A stretch of DNA of 8,893 nucleotides from JAQVHD01 sp035369485. Its GTDB lineage: Bacteria > Patescibacteriota > Minisyncoccia > UBA6257 > JAAZHW01. The notes under the pieces were generated by a model. It was not told where the DNA came from. It did not search any database and worked only from the letters and a program-made list of their open reading frames with translations. The DNA lies in contig DAOSMC010000016.1 in NCBI GenBank assembly GCA_035369485.1, positions 1 to 8,893 on the forward strand, written 5' to 3'. Below are positions 1 through 6,740 of the stretch, piece after piece. A program made the position numbers and the translations under genes. Within the stretch, counting starts at the first letter, position 1. Each line of letters opens with the position of its first letter.

Positions 1-2058
1 ACAGGATATTCTATTGTTGAGGCCAAAAAAACAACAATGAATTTATCTGCTGATAAGCGTGTAATTAATAAGGTTGGCGAACCCGTAACATTAACCTGGG
101 CAGTGGAAAATAGTTTATTAAGCACAATAGGCGGTGGCGGAGGTGGTCGTGCTGACCGCATGGAAGAAGCTGTGGACGAAGGAGGTTGTAATTCGGTGTG
201 GGATATTATAAATGCAGAATGTAGCCCTTTAGATTTTAATAAAATCACTCCACAAAATAATTTTGCTAATTCTTTTATTAACCTCTCTAATAATTTATTT
301 GCAAAAATTACGTCGATATTTATGCAACCGACGATTGCTCAAACTACTCCTCAGCCTGTTGTTTTTCTTTTTGTCGGCAATGCTGCTTGTCATCCAGAAG
401 GCGATGCAAGTGATTGTGATTTTGCCCCCAATAGTTATTATCCAGTTTTAACCAATAGCGGTTCCCTTACTGTTTATCCGCAGTCAGATACCAATTTTTA
501 TTTAATTGTTTATGGTGTTTCTGGTGAAGGGCCTAAATTTTTTGTTTCTGAACCACTAGAAGTTTCTATAGAAGAAGATGAGCAAGAAGAAGGCAGGGTT
601 GATTTAAAAGCGAAGGAAGATTCATCGGGACATGATTATACGGATGGGCCGATAACAATCAGCCGCGGAGCTGATATTAGTTTGAAATGGAGTGGAGAAG
701 AAAATCTGGATTCTTGTACAGCCACGGCTTCGCCAGAAAATTCAGCTTGGCAAGGCAAAGTAGCAACAACTGGAACCAAAACAATTTACGGCGTGACAAA
801 TTCAGTAATTTTTAAACTCGATTGTACTCTTAAAAATGGTAATTCTGTTTCTGATTCAGTGACGGTAAATGTCGTTGAGCCTCCAGCTTTAGGGACAATT
901 GAGGTTAAAGCCCGCTTGTTCAATGGTTCCAATGTATCAGACTATACAGGCCCAGTGAAATATACAATAACTGGCCCTCAATCATTGACAGGCGAGACGC
1001 CTCAATCATTTTCTGTTTCAGCCGGAACTTACACTTTGACTTATGTGAGCGGTGGCCCTAATGATGCAGTTTGTATTACTCATCCTCAGACTAAAGTTGT
1101 AACCGCTCGAGAAACTACTACTTTCTATTTAGATTTTGAAGTGCAGAATTTATGTTCGATCAGCGTTGATTATCAAGTGCCGGGATCAACAGCTGAATGG
1201 GATGGGAAAGCGTCGTATGTTTTAATTGGTCCGACAATTTTAACAGGGAATTCTTTGCCGTACAGCTTTAACCAAATTCCGCCGGGCGTCTATTATATTT
1301 CTTATATCAGTGGCGCGCCAGAGAATTTAATTTTTAGTGGTGTTCTTGAAGGTAATGGACAAGTTTGTTATCCCAAAGAGCCATTGCAATTTACTTTGCA
1401 ATTTGCTGAGCCGGGGGCAACACCACCGGTGCCATTACCGTCACCTGAAATAGGCGATAATCCGCCCTCTGCTAAAATTGGTTGCGCAGCTGATAATTCA
1501 ATTAGTTGTACAGGGACCATTGATGGTGATGCCAATACGCCAACTATTACTTTGTACAATGCTTCTACTGATCCAGATAGAGATATAAAAAGTTGCACGT
1601 GGATTATTCAAAAAACAGGAGGAGAACCAATCTCAAAAAATACCTGTCAGCCCGTTAGTATTTATGATGACACTGGTTCTTATGGCGTCACTCTAACAGT
1701 GACAGATAGTCGAGGCAATACAGATAGCGCTCAACTTACGGCAACAGTTAAAAATGTCACAGAATTAATAGCTAAATTCGTTTGGGATCCTCAAATTCCT
1801 ACGGTGGGAAAGGAGGTGAAGTTTTATGATCGTTCTTTGACGCCGTCAGGAACTAGTCTTAAAACCTGGCTTTGGAGTTTTGAAGATGGTTCGCCAGCTA
1901 CTTCGACAAGTCCAAACCCAGAAGTAATTTTTGGCGCAACTGGCCCTAAGGCGGTTACTTTGACTGTTACTAATAATGTTAATAACAAGGCAGTGATTAC
2001 GCAGATTATTGATGTTCGAAATATCGCGCCTCAGTGGAAAGAAGTGATTCCTAAATAG
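1..2058 (+). CDS. Multi-domain Ig-like/PKD surface protein, 5' end outside window
   Basis: The reading frame is open from base 1, and the first ATG at 37 lies inside an Ig-like strand pattern, so the true start and any signal peptide are upstream. Seen in order: an Ig-like domain (about 37-580) split by a long insertion with six glycines (130-147); a second Ig-like domain (about 598-885) with the pattern ISRGADISLKW; two related beta-repeats (about 898-1140 and 1153-1404) sharing GP-x-x-LTG and G-x-Y-x-x-x-Y-x-SG; a proline-rich linker; a PKD-like domain (about 1462-1755); and a clearer PKD domain (about 1762-2025) with WLWSFEDG. No LPxTG motif or C-terminal membrane helix is visible. PKD and Ig-like folds are typical of extracellular adhesive or structural proteins, so a cell-surface role is inferred; the ligand is unknown. 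It heads an apparent operon, followed 18 nt later by the next gene. Confidence 0.85.
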   Translation, partial: TGYSIVEAKKTTMNLSADKRVINKVGEPVTLTWAVENSLLSTIGGGGGGRADRMEEAVDEGGCNSVWDIINAECSPLDFNKITPQNNFANSFINLSNNLFAKITSIFMQPTIAQTTPQPVVFLFVGNAACHPEGDASDCDFAPNSYYPVLTNSGSLTVYPQSDTNFYLIVYGVSGEGPKFFVSEPLEVSIEEDEQEEGRVDLKAKEDSSGHDYTDGPITISRGADISLKWSGEENLDSCTATASPENSAWQGKVATTGTKTIYGVTNSVIFKLDCTLKNGNSVSDSVTVNVVEPPALGTIEVKARLFNGSNVSDYTGPVKYTITGPQSLTGETPQSFSVSAGTYTLTYVSGGPNDAVCITHPQTKVVTARETTTFYLDFEVQNLCSISVDYQVPGSTAEWDGKASYVLIGPTILTGNSLPYSFNQIPPGVYYISYISGAPENLIFSGVLEGNGQVCYPKEPLQFTLQFAEPGATPPVPLPSPEIGDNPPSAKIGCAADNSISCTGTIDGDANTPTITLYNASTDPDRDIKSCTWIIQKTGGEPISKNTCQPVSIYDDTGSYGVTLTVTDSRGNTDSAQLTATVKNVTELIAKFVWDPQIPTVGKEVKFYDRSLTPSGTSLKTWLWSFEDGSPATSTSPNPEVIFGATGPKAVTLTVTNNVNNKAVITQIIDVRNIAPQWKEVIPK
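898..1404 (+). repeat. Tandem protein-level repeat pair in the surface protein
   Basis: Two consecutive segments of about 80 residues (898-1140 and 1153-1404) align by eye. Both carry a Y-x-(I/L)-x-GP core, then LTG, P-x-SF, a G-(T/V)-Y-x-(L/I)-(T/S)-Y turn and SG-x-P. The DNA has diverged strongly, so the duplication is old. They probably form two copies of one beta-sandwich module, though I cannot name the domain family. Confidence 0.6.
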
Positions 2059-2076
2059 ATCTAAATTTATTGGGAT

Positions 2077-3330
2077 ATGCAAATTGCAGCGCAGGAAAGG
2101 ATAGCAAAGATTTTGCGTTGTCCTTCTCAAACAATTTTTGAATTAGAGAAAAAAATGGAAGCTATTTCTGGAAAGAAAGGCGTATTTGAAGCACTTGTGC
2201 AGGAAAATAGTGAAATCATTGCAGATCGGTTAAAAAATTTAGCGGTTAAAAATCAAACTGCCGAAGAAATTTCTCACGCAATTCTGAAAAAGATTAGCAA
2301 AGCAGATAAAATTTTCACTCAAAAACTAGGTAACGTTTCTGCAGCCAAAATTGAAGATTGTCAACGAGTGCTTGATTTTATTAAAAATAATCAGCCGCCA
2401 CTTATTGGTTTTTTTCTAAAAAAAGAAAAAGCGGAGGAATTATTTAAAAACGAACCGCCAAGAAAAATTTTAAGTTATTTAGGATATCAGTCGGTTGAAG
2501 AAATGCTTAAAAACGAAGATTTTGATGAAGTTTTTGCAGCGTTGCGTTTTGTGGAAGATGGCGACTGGTTGAATGGCGTTTTTTTCAAGCAGTACGAAGG
2601 GTTAACGGTTCAAGATTTTGAAGAGCGGGAGATTAAATTAAAAGCCTTGTCAGAAAAATGGCGGCCAGCAGCTGAAAAATTTGTAACGAAAAAATACCAT
2701 AACATTAGCCATCTAAAAGAATTTGGTGTTATTTTTATTATTCCTGTAGCATTAGATATTCCGGGGGAAATCCTGCGAATGATTTCATTAATTTTTCACT
2801 ATTATTATGAAGTGAAATTTTATTCTGATATTTTTAAGCAATACAGCCTTGATGATAATTTTTCCCAAAAATTAATTACTCTTTTGCAAGGAGATTTAGG
2901 AGGAAGATTAAGCGATGATCCACGTGTTTGTGAGTGGTTAATCATTCAGCAATATTTGGCGAAAAACGATAAGAATGATCCTAGATTATTTGTGCCTCAT
3001 ATTAATCCCGAAGCAATTCATTGGTATAAAGCAGGTATTGATCTGGTAAATCTTGGACATTTACTTGAAGGGATTGAAGAAGATTTTAGTTTTTGGCAGA
3101 ATTTGGATTGGGTAGGTGATTATTTTCAAAACGAAAGAAATGAAGAAGAATTAGTGAGTTTTAATATGATTGATAATGTGATGTCGTTAGCGACGGGGAA
3201 AGAGCGAGTTAAATATTTGTATCATCATCAAGAAGCATTATGGAATGAAATTTTTGTGCGCTATTTGGGCAGAGAAAAATTAGAGGAGGTTTTAAGGCAA
3301 AATCTTATCAAAGGAGTAGTTCGATTATGA
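2077..3330 (+). CDS. Conserved hypothetical protein (417 aa), Patescibacteria-type
   Basis: I cannot assign a function. The protein is largely helical and charged. It has a heptad-like N-terminus (about residues 20-60, ELEKKMEAISGKKGVFEAL), a middle block rich in FFLKKEKAEE and EDGDWLNGVFFKQYE patterns, a hydrophobic stretch (about 215-245) that looks like a buried helix rather than a clear membrane span, and a Trp-rich C-terminal third (HWYKAG, FWQNLDWVGDYF). No signal peptide, nucleotide-binding loop or catalytic signature is evident. From memory, proteins of this size and pattern recur in Parcubacteria genomes as unannotated hypotheticals; this is recall, not a search. The ATG at 2077 is the only good start, because an in-frame stop lies at 2062-2064; there is no Shine-Dalgarno sequence. 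It is 18 nt after the surface-protein gene and 4 nt before a small membrane protein, so co-transcription is likely. Confidence 0.8.
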   Translation: MQIAAQERIAKILRCPSQTIFELEKKMEAISGKKGVFEALVQENSEIIADRLKNLAVKNQTAEEISHAILKKISKADKIFTQKLGNVSAAKIEDCQRVLDFIKNNQPPLIGFFLKKEKAEELFKNEPPRKILSYLGYQSVEEMLKNEDFDEVFAALRFVEDGDWLNGVFFKQYEGLTVQDFEEREIKLKALSEKWRPAAEKFVTKKYHNISHLKEFGVIFIIPVALDIPGEILRMISLIFHYYYEVKFYSDIFKQYSLDDNFSQKLITLLQGDLGGRLSDDPRVCEWLIIQQYLAKNDKNDPRLFVPHINPEAIHWYKAGIDLVNLGHLLEGIEEDFSFWQNLDWVGDYFQNERNEEELVSFNMIDNVMSLATGKERVKYLYHHQEALWNEIFVRYLGREKLEEVLRQNLIKGVVRL

Positions 3331-3334
3331 TTAT

Positions 3335-3589
3335 ATGAAATTAGATTATTTTGAGAAAAAATTGAATCCAAAAACTTATCAAACATGGAAGACGATTTTG
3401 GCTTATGTGGCTTTGCTTTTAGCGCAATATTTAGTTGAGTTGTGTCTTTTAATTTTAGCCATTGCTTATTGGCCAGCAGCGGACTATTGGTTAAACGAGC
3501 GCAGTCACTTGCAATTGATATTTAGCCTTAGTGGTATTATTAGTTTACTGCTTCTGTTGGAGGCTGTGAATGAAGGAAAAAGAAAATAA
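3335..3589 (+). CDS. Small two-helix membrane protein (84 aa), unknown function
   Basis: An 84-residue protein with a charged N-terminus (MKLDYFEKKLNPKTYQTW), a first hydrophobic segment at about residues 21-46, a short polar loop (NERSHLQ), a second hydrophobic segment at about 60-76, and a basic tail ending GKRK. This predicts two transmembrane helices with both ends probably cytoplasmic. No known family is recognised. It begins 4 nt after the stop of the 417-aa gene and is the last gene of the apparent operon; a terminator-like palindrome follows 83 nt downstream. A purine-rich AAGGAG at 3311-3316 is too far (18 nt) to be a normal ribosome binding site for this ATG, so translation probably depends on coupling to the upstream gene. 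Confidence 0.75.
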   Translation: MKLDYFEKKLNPKTYQTWKTILAYVALLLAQYLVELCLLILAIAYWPAADYWLNERSHLQLIFSLSGIISLLLLLEAVNEGKRK

Positions 3590-3671
3590 AAACAAGAGGA
3601 ATAAAAATTTTAAATCTTCTATTAAGTTGATTATTGGCAAGCGTTGTTTTTTGTAGTTAAACCAAATAATG

Positions 3672-3702
3672 TAGCTCATGAATTAATTCATGAGCTATTT
3701 TT
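3672..3702 (+). terminator. Rho-independent terminator after the surface-protein operon
   Basis: A perfect 26-bp palindrome (3672-3697, arms TAGCTCATGAATT and its complement) is followed directly by five T (3698-3702). It would form a stem of about 11 bp with a 4-nt loop. It sits 83 nt after the last operon gene and fits intrinsic termination. Confidence 0.7.
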
Positions 3703-3765
3703 AAGATATCGTTGGCGAGCTTTCAAAGCAATTGCTTTGAAAGCTCGCCAACGAAGTATCCTTAA
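3701..3765. repeat. Long palindromic hairpin with perfect 44-bp core
   Basis: Positions 3710-3731 and 3732-3753 are exact reverse complements (22-bp arms, no spacer). Outside the core, TTAAG (3701-3705) pairs with CTTAA (3761-3765), with a short bulged ATA/TAT segment between. The outer core is GC-rich (GTTGGCGAGC) and the inner part AT-rich (TTTCAAAGCAA). It starts at the T tract of the preceding terminator, has no T tract immediately after it, and ends about 60 nt before the rplY promoter. It could be a second terminator, an RNA-stabilising hairpin or an interspersed palindromic element. Confidence 0.8.
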
Positions 3766-3823
3766 TGCCGCCACCTATTTTTTAATTTATTTTTGCATAG
3801 ACTAGCATAACCACTACAACCAG

Positions 3824-3852
3824 TTGACGACAGCAAAGTTTTTTGTTAATAT
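3824..3852 (+). promoter_or_regulatory. Predicted sigma70-type promoter of rplY, near-leaderless
   Basis: TTGACG (3824-3829, five of six to the -35 consensus) and TAATAT (3847-3852, four of six to the -10) are separated by 17 nt. Counting 7 nt from the -10 puts transcription start near 3859, only about 3 nt before the rplY ATG at 3862. There is no room for a Shine-Dalgarno sequence, so the mRNA would be leaderless or nearly so. Confidence 0.6.
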
Positions 3853-3861
3853 GGGTTTACT

Positions 3862-4527
3862 ATGCAATTAAAAGCCATTCTTAGAGATACAAAGAAAAAC
3901 CCAAAACAATATTTGAAGGAGGGGTATGTCCCAGCCGAACTTTATGGTAAGGGCATAGAAAATATTCACGTGGCAGTGAATCAAAAAGAATTCACAGATG
4001 TTTTGAAGGCAGCGGGCGAATCAACAATTATTGAGTTGGTGTTAGAAAGGGAGAATAAAAAAGAAGAAGTGCACCCAGTTTTAATCTACGAAACCCAACG
4101 CCACTATTTATCTCATCAGCCTATTCATATTGATTTTTATCAAGTTCAGAAGGGACAGAAAATCAAAACTCATATTCCTATAGAATTTGTGGGAGAGTCG
4201 CCAGCAGTTAAAAATTTAGGCGGTGTATTGGTGAAAAACATGGACGAAGTTGAAGTGGAGGCATTACCTCAGGATTTGCCCCGCAGTTTTATTGTAGATA
4301 TCACGAAATTAGATGCGATTGATTCAAAAATTTGCATAAAAGATCTTAATTTGCCAGCAACGATTAAAACTTCAGCAGCGCCCGAAACCGCCATTGTTTT
4401 GGTGGTGCCGCCTCGAGAGGAAGAAGTGGTTTCTGCACCAGCCGAAAGCATTAGCGAAATTAAAATTGAAACTGAAGAAAAGAAGGCAGAAAGAAAAGAA
4501 GAAAAAGAAGGCGAATCCCAGAGCTAA
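3862..4527 (+). CDS. rplY: Ribosomal protein L25 / general stress protein Ctc
   Basis: The product is bL25 of the long Ctc/TL5 type, which binds 5S rRNA in the large ribosomal subunit. The N-terminal 5S-binding domain (about residues 1-92) shows EGYVPAELYGKG, VLIYETQRHY and HIDFYQV, matching the family pattern. The C-terminal TL5-type beta domain (about 95-185) shows IPIEFVGESPAVK, GGVLVKNMDEVEVEALPQDLP and IKDLNLP. The last 35 or so residues are an acidic/lysine tail (KIETEEKKAERKEEKEGE), common in Ctc proteins. At 221 aa the length is usual for this form. The ATG at 3862 fits the family N-terminus and lies just after a predicted promoter. A cell-wall hydrolase gene follows after 13 nt, suggesting one transcript despite the unrelated functions. 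Confidence 0.95.
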   Translation: MQLKAILRDTKKNPKQYLKEGYVPAELYGKGIENIHVAVNQKEFTDVLKAAGESTIIELVLERENKKEEVHPVLIYETQRHYLSHQPIHIDFYQVQKGQKIKTHIPIEFVGESPAVKNLGGVLVKNMDEVEVEALPQDLPRSFIVDITKLDAIDSKICIKDLNLPATIKTSAAPETAIVLVVPPREEEVVSAPAESISEIKIETEEKKAERKEEKEGESQS

Positions 4528-4540
4528 TTCTCTAAAAGTC

Positions 4541-5968
4541 ATGAGTAAAAATTTGGGAAAACCTAAAATTGTTGCCGACGTTTTAGAGAAGGGGAGTCAA
4601 ACCGTTTTTCAAAAACTGCCCGATCCACTCGGACGTTCTTTCGGTTATCGCCGTCATTTTCCTAAAATTTTTCAAAACATTTTAGTTCTTATAGTTTTAA
4701 TTATTTTTGTTGTTTCTAATACAACATTAATTTCATTAGCACCAGTGGCGTTGTCACAGGTATCGGCTACAGAATGGCAGACTCTTGAACAGGAATTACA
4801 GAAAATTGAAGCTGAAATAGATGCTTATCAGAGCAATATTATTAGTTTACAAACTCAAGCAAAAACACTCAATCAAAGCATCAAGCTTTTAGATGCTCAA
4901 ATTAATAAACTAAACTTACAAATTAAAGCTACTAATTTACAACTAACAAAATTAGATAATCAAATTGATACTTTACGAGTGAGTGTGACGAAAACGCAAA
5001 ACAATATTGATATGACTCAAGACATGCTAGTTCACGCCTTGAGGCAGATTTACGAAGAAGGCCAAAGAAGTCCATTCATTGTATTTTTAAGCGAAAATAC
5101 TTTGTCTGAGGCTTTTTCGGCAGTTAATGATTTAACCAGTTTGGAAATAGAAATTAAAAAAAGTTTAGATGAGCTGGTTAATCTAAAAAGTAATTTGATA
5201 GCTCAACGAGAAGATTTGTCTATTCAACGCCAAGAAGCTTTAGAATTAAAAAGCATTCAAGAGGCTCAAAAGAAAGAATTAGAAGCAAAAAAGAAAGAGA
5301 AGAACGATCTAGTGCGTTTAACAAAAGGACAAGAAAGTAAGTATCAAGAATTACTTAAAAAATCTCAACAAACTGCGGCCCAAATTAAAAGTCGCATTTT
5401 TACTTTGTTGGGCGGAGGCGAAATGAGCTTTGAAGAGGCTTATAAATTAGCAAAGTTTGCTTCTGAGCAAACCGGAGTAAGACCAGCGTTTTTGTTGGCA
5501 ATTTTAGATCGAGAATCTTCTTTTGGAAGAAACGTGGGAAAGTGCAATTGGAAAACCGCGATGCATCCAACGCGTGATAAACCGACATTTTTGAAAATTA
5601 CTCAGGAATTAGGAATCAATCCTGATAGTGTTTTTGTATCTTGTCCTAATGCCGATGGTGTTTATGGAGGAGCGATGGGGCCGGCTCAATTTATTCCTTC
5701 AACATGGTGGATGTATAAAGATCGGGTGGCAGCGATTACGGGTAATAATCCGCCATCGCCGTGGCGCAATGTTGATGCTTTCGTGGCCATGGCTTTATTA
5801 TTAAAAGACTTGGGAGCAGATAAACAAACTTATGCAGCTGAACGAGAAGCAGCTGCTCGCTATTATGCAGGGAGCCGATGGCGCAATCATCTTTATGGTT
5901 ATGGTCAATGGGTAGCAGATAAAGCCCAAAAATTTGAAGCAGATATCCGCAATTCAAATTTGGGCTAG
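4541..5968 (+). CDS. Membrane-anchored coiled-coil lytic transglycosylase (MltB/SLT-like)
   Basis: A predicted peptidoglycan lytic transglycosylase, which cleaves the MurNAc-GlcNAc bond outside the membrane. With the ATG at 4541 the protein has 475 residues: a basic N-terminal region; a hydrophobic helix (about 46-66) acting as signal or anchor; a long coiled coil (about 76-167 and 204-287) broken by a hinge (about 168-203, with RSPFIVFLSENTLSEAF) that resembles the EnvC/PcsB/CwlO coiled-coil regulatory domain; and a C-terminal lytic domain (about 295-470). The likely catalytic acid is Glu325 in ILDRESSFG; AMGPAQFIPSTW (378-389) and AAARYYAGSRW are family signatures. Cys335 and Cys368 could form a disulfide. 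The frame is open back to an ATG at 4394, but that would overlap L25 and add a lysine-rich shadow peptide, so 4541 is chosen. It lies 13 nt after rplY and converges on prfA. Confidence 0.88.
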   Translation: MSKNLGKPKIVADVLEKGSQTVFQKLPDPLGRSFGYRRHFPKIFQNILVLIVLIIFVVSNTTLISLAPVALSQVSATEWQTLEQELQKIEAEIDAYQSNIISLQTQAKTLNQSIKLLDAQINKLNLQIKATNLQLTKLDNQIDTLRVSVTKTQNNIDMTQDMLVHALRQIYEEGQRSPFIVFLSENTLSEAFSAVNDLTSLEIEIKKSLDELVNLKSNLIAQREDLSIQRQEALELKSIQEAQKKELEAKKKEKNDLVRLTKGQESKYQELLKKSQQTAAQIKSRIFTLLGGGEMSFEEAYKLAKFASEQTGVRPAFLLAILDRESSFGRNVGKCNWKTAMHPTRDKPTFLKITQELGINPDSVFVSCPNADGVYGGAMGPAQFIPSTWWMYKDRVAAITGNNPPSPWRNVDAFVAMALLLKDLGADKQTYAAEREAAARYYAGSRWRNHLYGYGQWVADKAQKFEADIRNSNLG

Positions 5969-5973
5969 TTTTT
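5924..5973. terminator. Terminator embedded in the hydrolase gene's 3' end, probably bidirectional
   Basis: GCCC-AA-AAATTTGAA (5924-5938) pairs with TTCAAATTTGGGC (5953-5965), giving a 13-bp stem with a 2-nt bulge and a 14-nt loop. The stop codon TAG follows at once, then TTTTT (5969-5973). The stem therefore encodes the last residues of the hydrolase. Read on the minus strand, the same stem is followed by TTTAT, so it could also end the rpmE-prfA transcript. No other terminator is visible in the 20-nt convergent gap. Confidence 0.6.
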
Positions 5974-5988
5974 ATGACGCTTAAAAAA

Positions 5989-6732
5989 TTATTTATTATC
6001 AGAAGACGGAGTGCTTTGATAAATTTTTAGTACTTCATCCAAATCGCCGTCCATAATTTTTTCTAAATTATGGAAATTTTTTTTATAACGATGATCTGTT
6101 AAACGATCTTGAGGAAAGTTGTACGTTTTTATTTTTTCAGAGCGATCAGCAGTGCCAATTTGTTGACGGCGTTCCTCAGAAATTTTGCCTTGATCAGCGC
6201 TCCATTTAGCTTCGTAAATCTTTGTTTTTAGCATTTCAATTGCTTTTTCGCGGTTTTTAAATTGTGAGCGTTCGCTCTGGCAAGAAACAATTAAACCACT
6301 GGGTTTATGGAGAGCGCGAACAGCTGTTTCTACTTTATTAACATTTTGACCACCAGGGCCAGAAGAACGAAAGAAAGTAATTTCCAAATCTTCGGGTTTA
6401 ATGTCAATTTTTGCTTCTTTGGGTCGCGACATCACAGCTACTGAAATGGTTGAAGTGTGAACTCGGCCTGATTTTTCTGTGGCCGGAATGCGTTGCACTC
6501 GATGCACGCCTCCTTCATTTTTTAAAATTTCCACTCCTTCGCCAGTGATTTCCAAAACAGCTTCTCTAACGCCACCGAGGGAGCTGTAATTAATATCTAA
6601 AAGAGAGCTTTGCCAGCCACGCTTTTGAGCATATCTTTGATACATACGTAATAATTCGGCAGCGAAAAGAGCGGCCTCTTCGCCGCCCACGCCAGCTCTA
6701 ATTTCCAAAATAACGCTATTAACATCAGACAT
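5989..6732 (-). CDS. prfA: Peptide chain release factor 1, lacking N-terminal domain 1
   Basis: Class I release factor that hydrolyses peptidyl-tRNA at UAA/UAG codons. It has the PCRF-region pattern ILEIRAGVGGEEAALFAAELLRM-Y near the N-terminus, the tripeptide PAT (residues 83-85) that marks RF1 rather than RF2 (SPF), the catalytic GGQ (127-129) in SSGPGGQNVNKVETAVR, and the RF1 C-terminal pattern TYNFPQDRLTDHR. At 247 residues it is about 110 shorter than usual RF1: the helical domain 1 before the PCRF core is absent. This is not a start-choice error, since an in-frame stop lies four codons upstream and the rpmE stop is only 8 nt away. Domain 1 in E. coli RF1 contacts RF3 and the ribosomal GTPase centre, so RF3-independent action is inferred. 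It is co-transcribed behind rpmE; the usual neighbour prmC is not in the window. Confidence 0.93.
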   Translation of the reverse strand: MSDVNSVILEIRAGVGGEEAALFAAELLRMYQRYAQKRGWQSSLLDINYSSLGGVREAVLEITGEGVEILKNEGGVHRVQRIPATEKSGRVHTSTISVAVMSRPKEAKIDIKPEDLEITFFRSSGPGGQNVNKVETAVRALHKPSGLIVSCQSERSQFKNREKAIEMLKTKIYEAKWSADQGKISEERRQQIGTADRSEKIKTYNFPQDRLTDHRYKKNFHNLEKIMDGDLDEVLKIYQSTPSSDNK

Positions 6733-6740
6733 TTTATCTA

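Noticed and set aside
1368..1598. Minus-strand open frames inside the plus-strand genes
   Set aside because: They have no protein-like motifs and lie opposite well-supported coding sequence, so they are shadows.
1809..1840. Perfect Shine-Dalgarno plus ATG inside the surface-protein gene
   Set aside because: The ATG at 1826 reads only four codons before TGA, so it is not a gene start.
3326..3340. Possible TGA recoding (read-through of the 417-aa gene)
   Set aside because: TGG is used for Trp throughout, the downstream 84-aa frame is a coherent membrane protein in another frame, and no gene has an internal TGA, so the standard code is adequate.
3916..3928. AAGGAGGGG followed by ATG inside rplY
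   Set aside because: The ATG is out of frame with L25 and opens no long frame; L25 similarity begins upstream of it.
4394..4540. Upstream in-frame ATG for the lytic transglycosylase, overlapping rplY
   Set aside because: The added 49 residues are a lysine-rich shadow of the L25 tail coding. The ATG at 4541 just after the rplY stop gives a sensible basic N-terminus before the membrane helix.
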